Source: Acidimicrobium sp. BACL17 MAG-120823-bin42
GTDB taxonomy: Bacteria; Actinomycetota; Acidimicrobiia; Acidimicrobiales; Ilumatobacteraceae
Assembly: GCA_001438985.1 (NCBI GenBank)
Contig: LIAZ01000009.1
Span: forward strand, 1 to 17,931
Length of the DNA stretch: 17,931 bases
Direction: 5' to 3'
Made by a program: the position numbers and the translations under genes. The notes beneath the pieces were generated by a model. The model was not told the DNA's origin. It did no database searches and was given only the letters and a program-made list of their open reading frames with translations. Within the stretch, counting starts at the first letter, position 1, and each line of letters starts with the position of its first letter. Positions 14,211 to 17,931 of the stretch are shown in pieces.

Positions 14211-15176
14211 TCAACGACGAACTGGGGAAACTTCAACGAAACGCGCTGGATTACGCAGTGACTGTGCCAATTTATGCAGCGATGGAGTGACATTGTTTGC
14301 ATGAGTTGCAATGAATAGTTCTGCATCGGGCGCGGCACGCAATCGTGCATCTGCGCCAAACGCCACCACGTCTACATCAATTGATGCAGTACACACAACC
14401 ACCACTGGGGTGCCATTTGCCAATGTTCCTAACGCAACGCACGGCATCTCGTCTTTCACATTCATTCGTCTTACCGGTGGTTCGACGGGTTGAAGATGTG
14501 CTGCCCCAATGAGCTCTGGCGAAGCAACAATTCGATGACGAAGCAATCGCTCTGGTGCCAGACGATTTAACGGGTGTGGAACCGACCCTTCATTGCGATG
14601 ATCGCGAACAATGCCCGCAACACGAGCAAGCGACTCAACTGTTGCATCTCGACCGTGCACCAACTGAAATGTTTCACGATCATGTGCGCCAACGCCGATT
14701 TCAAGTCGTGCACCGTCGCCAGCATCGTCATTCACCACGCGACACACTTCAAGACCCAACACTTCACCGGTTAATTGCCCGTGTTCACGAACAACATCTG
14801 CACCAGAAGTTTCAATCATGAGTGCAAATTGCTCGTGTGTGTCGCGCACTTTGACTGACGGCAACGGCCCTGACGCTGCTGCACGAGTTACGCGACCATT
14901 AGCGACACCCCAAATGGAAATGTCGGAATCAAACAGTTGCGCACGACGCGCAAGCACGTCTGCATCGGTTTCGGTCAAGACATTGAGCGAGATAATTTCG
15001 TTCTTGCCTGCCCACAACAACGCCGGGCTTAAAGCTCGAGCGTGTTGCTCGGTAACATAAACCCAACCAATCGATCCCTGCAACGCGGCGTGACCAAAAG
15101 GAAATTCAACCGACTCAAATGAAGTCGTATCGGCGCCGCATTGCGACGCCGCCATGCGCAGGCGTGCGTCAGACAC
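14211..15176 (-). CDS. Uncharacterised protein encoded between rho and prfA
   Basis: A 321-residue protein I do not recognise. It has no signal peptide or membrane helix and appears soluble, with alternating short hydrophobic strands and charged turns, consistent with a mixed alpha/beta fold. Notable segments are ALLWAGKNEIISLNVL near residue 55, LEIGVGAHDRETFQLVHG in the middle, HPLNRLAPERLLRHRIV, and TPVVVVCTASIDVDVVAFG in the C-terminal third. The N- and C-terminal thirds might be separate domains. Its GTG start follows the rho TAA without a gap (TAAGTG), and prfA begins 21 bases after its stop, so it is almost surely cotranscribed with rho, prfA and prmC. In many bacteria rpmE (ribosomal protein L31) holds this place. 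No function can be assigned; context suggests, but does not show, a link to transcription or translation termination. Confidence 0.8.
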   Translation of the reverse strand: MSDARLRMAASQCGADTTSFESVEFPFGHAALQGSIGWVYVTEQHARALSPALLWAGKNEIISLNVLTETDADVLARRAQLFDSDISIWGVANGRVTRAAASGPLPSVKVRDTHEQFALMIETSGADVVREHGQLTGEVLGLEVCRVVNDDAGDGARLEIGVGAHDRETFQLVHGRDATVESLARVAGIVRDHRNEGSVPHPLNRLAPERLLRHRIVASPELIGAAHLQPVEPPVRRMNVKDEMPCVALGTLANGTPVVVVCTASIDVDVVAFGADARLRAAPDAELFIATHANNVTPSLHKLAQSLRNPARFVEVSPVRR

Positions 15177-16892
15177 TTATGTGGTTGGCTGCTTGGCGAT
15201 TTCGTTCAGGAAGTCGTCGTTATTCTTGAACGTCTTCAAGCGATCAATCAACAACTCGAGCCCTGGAGCAGCATTTCCATCTGCTGCAAGTCCACTGAGC
15301 ACACGGCGTAGCTTCCACACCATCTGCAATTGCTTGCGCTCGAAGAGCAACTCTTCGTGACGCGTGCTCGATGCATCAACATCGATTGCTGGGTAGATGC
15401 GGCGTTCTGCAACTTTGCGGTCGAGGCGAAGCTCCATGTTTCCGGTTCCCTTGAACTCTTCGAAGATGGCATCGTCCATACGGCTATTTGTTTCCACAAG
15501 TGCAGTTGCCAAAATGGTCAAGCTGCCGCCCTCTTCAATGTTGCGAGCCGCACCGAAGAACTTCTTTGGTGGGTACAACGCACCAGCATCAATACCACCC
15601 GACATAATTCGTCCGGTTGCAGGCGCAGCCAAGTTATACGCACGTGACAAACGCGTAATTCCGTCCAAAATAATGACGACGTCTTCGCCCATTTCCACCA
15701 TGCGCTTTGCCTTCTCGATGGTGAGCTCTGCAATATGCGTGTGCTCTTCCGACGGACGGTCGAATGTTGACGCAATGACTTCGCCCTTTACGGTGCGACG
15801 CATGTCGGTTACTTCTTCAGGACGCTCGTCAATCAGCAACACGATCAATTTCACTTCTGGGTGATTCTTTTCGATGCTGGTTGCAATGGTCTTCATGACT
15901 GTCGTCTTGCCTGCCTTCGGAGGCGACACGATGATTCCACGTTGCCCCTTACCAATTGGCGCAATGAGGTCGATGATTCGTGCGGTCATGTTGTTTGGAT
16001 CTGCTGCGTTTTCTAGACCCAACTTCGAGTCAGGGAACAACGGAGTGAGATCTTCGAAACGAGGACGATTCTTCACCTGGTCGGCGGCAACGTTGTTGAT
16101 CGTTTCCACGTCGAGCATTGCTGGGTTTTTCTCGTTACGGCCTGCAGGCTTTGACATTCCTGAAACATGGTCGCCTTTTCGCAAACCATATTGACGGGTC
16201 AGTCGAACTGAAATGTATGAGTCCTCGCGGCTTGGCAAGTAACCGTTGACACGCAAGAAGCCGTAGCCCTCGTCGCGCAAGTCGACATAACCCGACACCT
16301 TTACTGGCTCGGTGCTGATTGGCTCATTGCTCTCTGGCTCGATTGTTTCGTAACGATCGTTGCCCTGTGGGCCTTCGTCGCGCGGGCCTTTGCCACGGCG
16401 GCGACGGTTGCGATTGCGGTTGCGGTTGTTGTCGAACCCGCCACCATCAGTGCGATTGTTATCGCGCTCGCCGCGATCACCGGTATTGCGGTCGTTGTTG
16501 TTGCGATTGTTGTTATGACGATTGCTGTTGCGATTGGCATTGCGGTCGCCACGATCTTGCTCACTTGCGCGTCGTGCATCTGGCGCAACAGGCGTGCCTT
16601 CATGTTCGGCTAATTCAATTTCCCAATCGGCAAGCGGCTCGCCATCGGCGCCAAGAACTGGGCCAGCAGGTGCAGGCGATTTCGCGGCTGGCTTTTCAGC
16701 CTTCGGCGCGTCTTCCTTCTTCGCTGGCTTTGGTGCAACTTCGGCTGGCTTCGTCTGCTCAAGAATCATCTCGATCAGTTCGGCTTTTTTGGCACGCGAT
16801 GCCGACTTCACACCAAGTGCGCCGGCAATGGCTACAAGTTGTTCGCGGTCTTTTGCTTCGAGTGCTGATTGTTCAAGGGCTCCACTGGCCAC
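15177..16892 (-). CDS. rho: Transcription termination factor Rho
   Basis: A hexameric RNA-dependent ATPase that ends transcription. It has 571 residues against 419 in E. coli; the extra length is N-terminal. Domains in order: a Rho_N helical domain (about 8-47); a Lys/Ala/Pro linker (48-78); an Asn/Arg-rich low-complexity insert (117-166, with 18 Asn and 15 Arg); the cold-shock-like RNA-binding domain (about 195-275, with YGFLRV); and the ATPase domain with Walker A PPKAGKT (324-330), catalytic LLIDERPEEVTDM, Walker B VIILDGITRLSRAYN and the arginine-bearing LDRKVAERRIYPAID. Actinobacterial Rho proteins often have an inserted charged region here. The start is GTG at 16892, with AGGA just upstream. 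A 182-base spacer separates it from thrC. Confidence 0.97.
   Translation of the reverse strand: MASGALEQSALEAKDREQLVAIAGALGVKSASRAKKAELIEMILEQTKPAEVAPKPAKKEDAPKAEKPAAKSPAPAGPVLGADGEPLADWEIELAEHEGTPVAPDARRASEQDRGDRNANRNSNRHNNNRNNNDRNTGDRGERDNNRTDGGGFDNNRNRNRNRRRRGKGPRDEGPQGNDRYETIEPESNEPISTEPVKVSGYVDLRDEGYGFLRVNGYLPSREDSYISVRLTRQYGLRKGDHVSGMSKPAGRNEKNPAMLDVETINNVAADQVKNRPRFEDLTPLFPDSKLGLENAADPNNMTARIIDLIAPIGKGQRGIIVSPPKAGKTTVMKTIATSIEKNHPEVKLIVLLIDERPEEVTDMRRTVKGEVIASTFDRPSEEHTHIAELTIEKAKRMVEMGEDVVIILDGITRLSRAYNLAAPATGRIMSGGIDAGALYPPKKFFGAARNIEEGGSLTILATALVETNSRMDDAIFEEFKGTGNMELRLDRKVAERRIYPAIDVDASSTRHEELLFERKQLQMVWKLRRVLSGLAADGNAAPGLELLIDRLKTFKNNDDFLNEIAKQPTT
16395..16544 (-). repeat. rho: Asn/Arg-coding low-complexity repeat inside rho
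   Basis: This 150-base part of rho encodes residues 117-166. The plus strand shows imperfect short repeats based on gcgatt, gcggtt and gttgtt, which translate to alternating Asn and Arg. Such slippage-prone sequence probably varies in length among close relatives. Confidence 0.6.
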
Positions 16893-16934
16893 AAGGTCCT
16901 ACTTTCAGGTTTAACGGGCGTTCACATAAAAGTG

Positions 16935-17018
16935 AGTTGCCCTAACAACCGCAACTGCGTTACGCGAAACTCAAAATTTCGAGACGCTGAGTGCGGGGGC
17001 TGTGCTCGGGATTCCGAG
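16935..17018 (-). other. Rho leader with small hairpins
   Basis: If transcription starts near 17015, rho has a leader of about 120 bases. Two inverted repeats lie in it: CTCGG/CCGAG (17005-17009 with 17014-17018, four-base loop) and AGTTGC/GCAACT (16935-16940 with 16951-16956, ten-base loop). A 7-base direct repeat, cgagacg, occurs at 16980-16986 and 17015-17021. Rho genes in other bacteria are autoregulated by attenuation in the leader; whether these elements serve that purpose is not shown. Confidence 0.3.
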
Positions 17019-17021
17019 ACG

Positions 17022-17049
17022 TCTATAACCATAGCCCTTCATTGGGCAA
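17022..17049 (-). promoter_or_regulatory. Candidate promoter of rho
   Basis: On the minus strand TTGCCC (17044-17049) and TATAGA (17022-17027) are separated by 16 bases, a fair match to a housekeeping sigma factor promoter, in the 182-base spacer after thrC. It would allow rho, the unknown gene, prfA and prmC to be transcribed apart from thrC. Confidence 0.4.
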
Positions 17050-17074
17050 CTGGCAACTCGCCACACAGTTCTCG

Positions 17075-17931
17075 TTAGTGGCACGAGGCAACAAAAGCCT
17101 CAACTGCTTGCAGATCATTTGGCAAGTTGATGATGCGTTCCTGACGATCGAACAAGTCAGCAACATGATCGGGCAGCGCTGGGTGCACCCCTGTTGCCTG
17201 TTTCACGGCATCAGGGAACTTGGCCGGGTGTGCAGTCGCAAGCGTGATCGTGGGTACACCAGGTTCGGCACATGCCTCTGCCGAAGCAATACCTATGGCC
17301 GTGTGTGGGTCGACCAACATTCCACTTTCGTTATGAATGCGCTTCATCACTGCCAGAGTTTCTTCGTCGCTTGCTCGATGTGCACGGAACGTTGGTTCGA
17401 TCCATCGTACGAATTGATCGGGCTTAACCGACAGGTTGCCGTTTTGACGGAACATGTTTAACTGCTCGGTCGTTGCACCACCGTCGCGATTGTTCATTTC
17501 AAACAACAAACGCTCAAAGTTTGAGGAGATCTGAATATCCATACTTGGGCTAAGCGTTGGCACCACGGGCAACATATCCATGCTGTGCGTTTCAAAGAAG
17601 CGCGTCAAAATGTCGTTGCTGTTCGAACCGACAATGAGTTTTTCGATATCGGCACCCATTTGCTTGGCAATCCAGCCAGCAAGGACATTGCCAAAGTTTC
17701 CTGTTGGCACGCTGAACGATGCTGAGCGACCAAGGGTTTCGAGCGCAGTGAAGTAATACACCGTCTGTGCCATCACACGTGCCCAGTTAATGGAGTTGAC
17801 TGCTGACAAGTTGTTTGCTTCGCGGAATGGAGCATCGTTGAACATTGCCTTCACTAGGTCTTGGCAGTCATCAAAGGTTCCGTCAATAGCAACCGTGTGC
17901 ACATTTGGCGAAGTGATGGTGGTCATTTGCC
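17075..17931 (-). CDS. thrC: Threonine synthase, C-terminal part (cut by window edge)
   Basis: A PLP enzyme that converts O-phosphohomoserine to threonine. The frame stays open through the right edge; the Met at 17926 is internal, since Gln precedes it in the expected LQMTT pattern. The visible 285 codons contain the family segments GTFDDCQDLVKAMFND, AVNSINWARVMAQTVYYF and the PLP-phosphate loop VPTGNFGN, and then the C-terminal domain with VDPHTAIGIASAEA and ATAHPAKFPDAV. These mark the long E. coli/yeast-type synthase of about 450-480 residues; the PLP-binding lysine lies in the missing N-terminal part. The stop is at 17075. In mycobacteria thrB stands between thrC and rho; here rho follows directly. 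Confidence 0.95.
   Translation of the reverse strand, partial: QMTTITSPNVHTVAIDGTFDDCQDLVKAMFNDAPFREANNLSAVNSINWARVMAQTVYYFTALETLGRSASFSVPTGNFGNVLAGWIAKQMGADIEKLIVGSNSNDILTRFFETHSMDMLPVVPTLSPSMDIQISSNFERLLFEMNNRDGGATTEQLNMFRQNGNLSVKPDQFVRWIEPTFRAHRASDEETLAVMKRIHNESGMLVDPHTAIGIASAEACAEPGVPTITLATAHPAKFPDAVKQATGVHPALPDHVADLFDRQERIINLPNDLQAVEAFVASCH

Noticed and set aside
16319..16945. A long plus-strand open frame opposite the start of rho, with a very Cys-rich product
   Set aside because: It is the antisense of the repetitive Asn/Arg codons and the linker of rho; the Cys and Arg runs are a by-product of those repeats. No ribosome binding site or known domain is seen.
17044..17064. Short hairpins just after thrC as an intrinsic terminator
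   Set aside because: The stems are four to five base pairs and lack a following T run on the minus strand.

Overview
The window looks like a stretch of the core chromosome of an actinobacterium, most likely from the Acidimicrobiia or a near relative. The main evidence is synteny. Read on the minus strand, the genes run thrC, rho, one unknown gene, prfA, prmC, then rpiB, glyA, a wecA-type transferase, atpZ, atpI, atpB, atpE, two atpF genes, atpH, atpA and atpG. Mycobacterium tuberculosis has a similar block (thrC-thrB-rho-rpmE-prfA-hemK-sua5-rfe-atpI-atpBEFHAG). The window differs in lacking thrB, rpmE and sua5 at their usual places and in having rpiB and glyA upstream of the wecA-type gene. 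Base composition looks moderate rather than very GC rich (judged by eye), and GTG starts are frequent. The class assignment is inference; no rRNA or other marker is present.

Layout from left to right: positions 1-8603 are one tightly packed minus-strand operon (rpiB, glyA, wecA-like, atpZ, atpI, atpB, atpE, atpF', atpF, atpH, atpA, and the N-terminal part of atpG at the left edge). Several junctions overlap by 1-4 bases (TAATG, GTGA, ATGA), as in translationally coupled genes. Positions 8685-12253 hold the only plus-strand genes, an overlapping pair: a thiolase-like protein of the TLP1 type and an S9 (dipeptidyl peptidase IV-like) serine peptidase. They sit back to back with rpiB and run head-on into prmC. 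Positions 12227-17931 are a second minus-strand block: prmC, prfA, an unrecognised 321-residue protein, rho, and the C-terminal part of thrC at the right edge.

Functionally the window joins H+-ATP synthase assembly and structure (atp genes), C1/serine metabolism (glyA), the pentose phosphate pathway (rpiB), cell-envelope lipid-linked sugar synthesis (wecA-like), transcription termination (rho) and translation termination (prfA, and prmC, which methylates the release factor). Intergenic space is small, and no stretch over 300 bases lacks a gene. I saw no tRNA, rRNA, insertion sequence, CRISPR array or prophage feature.

Most of the window is ordinary housekeeping DNA, and I did not find a clearly new multi-gene system. 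The points most worth a second look are the unknown gene in the slot between rho and prfA, the thiolase-like/peptidase pair inserted in the cluster, the Asn/Arg-rich insert in Rho, the two b-type ATP synthase subunits directly before a separate delta gene, and the terminal extensions of the alpha and c subunits.
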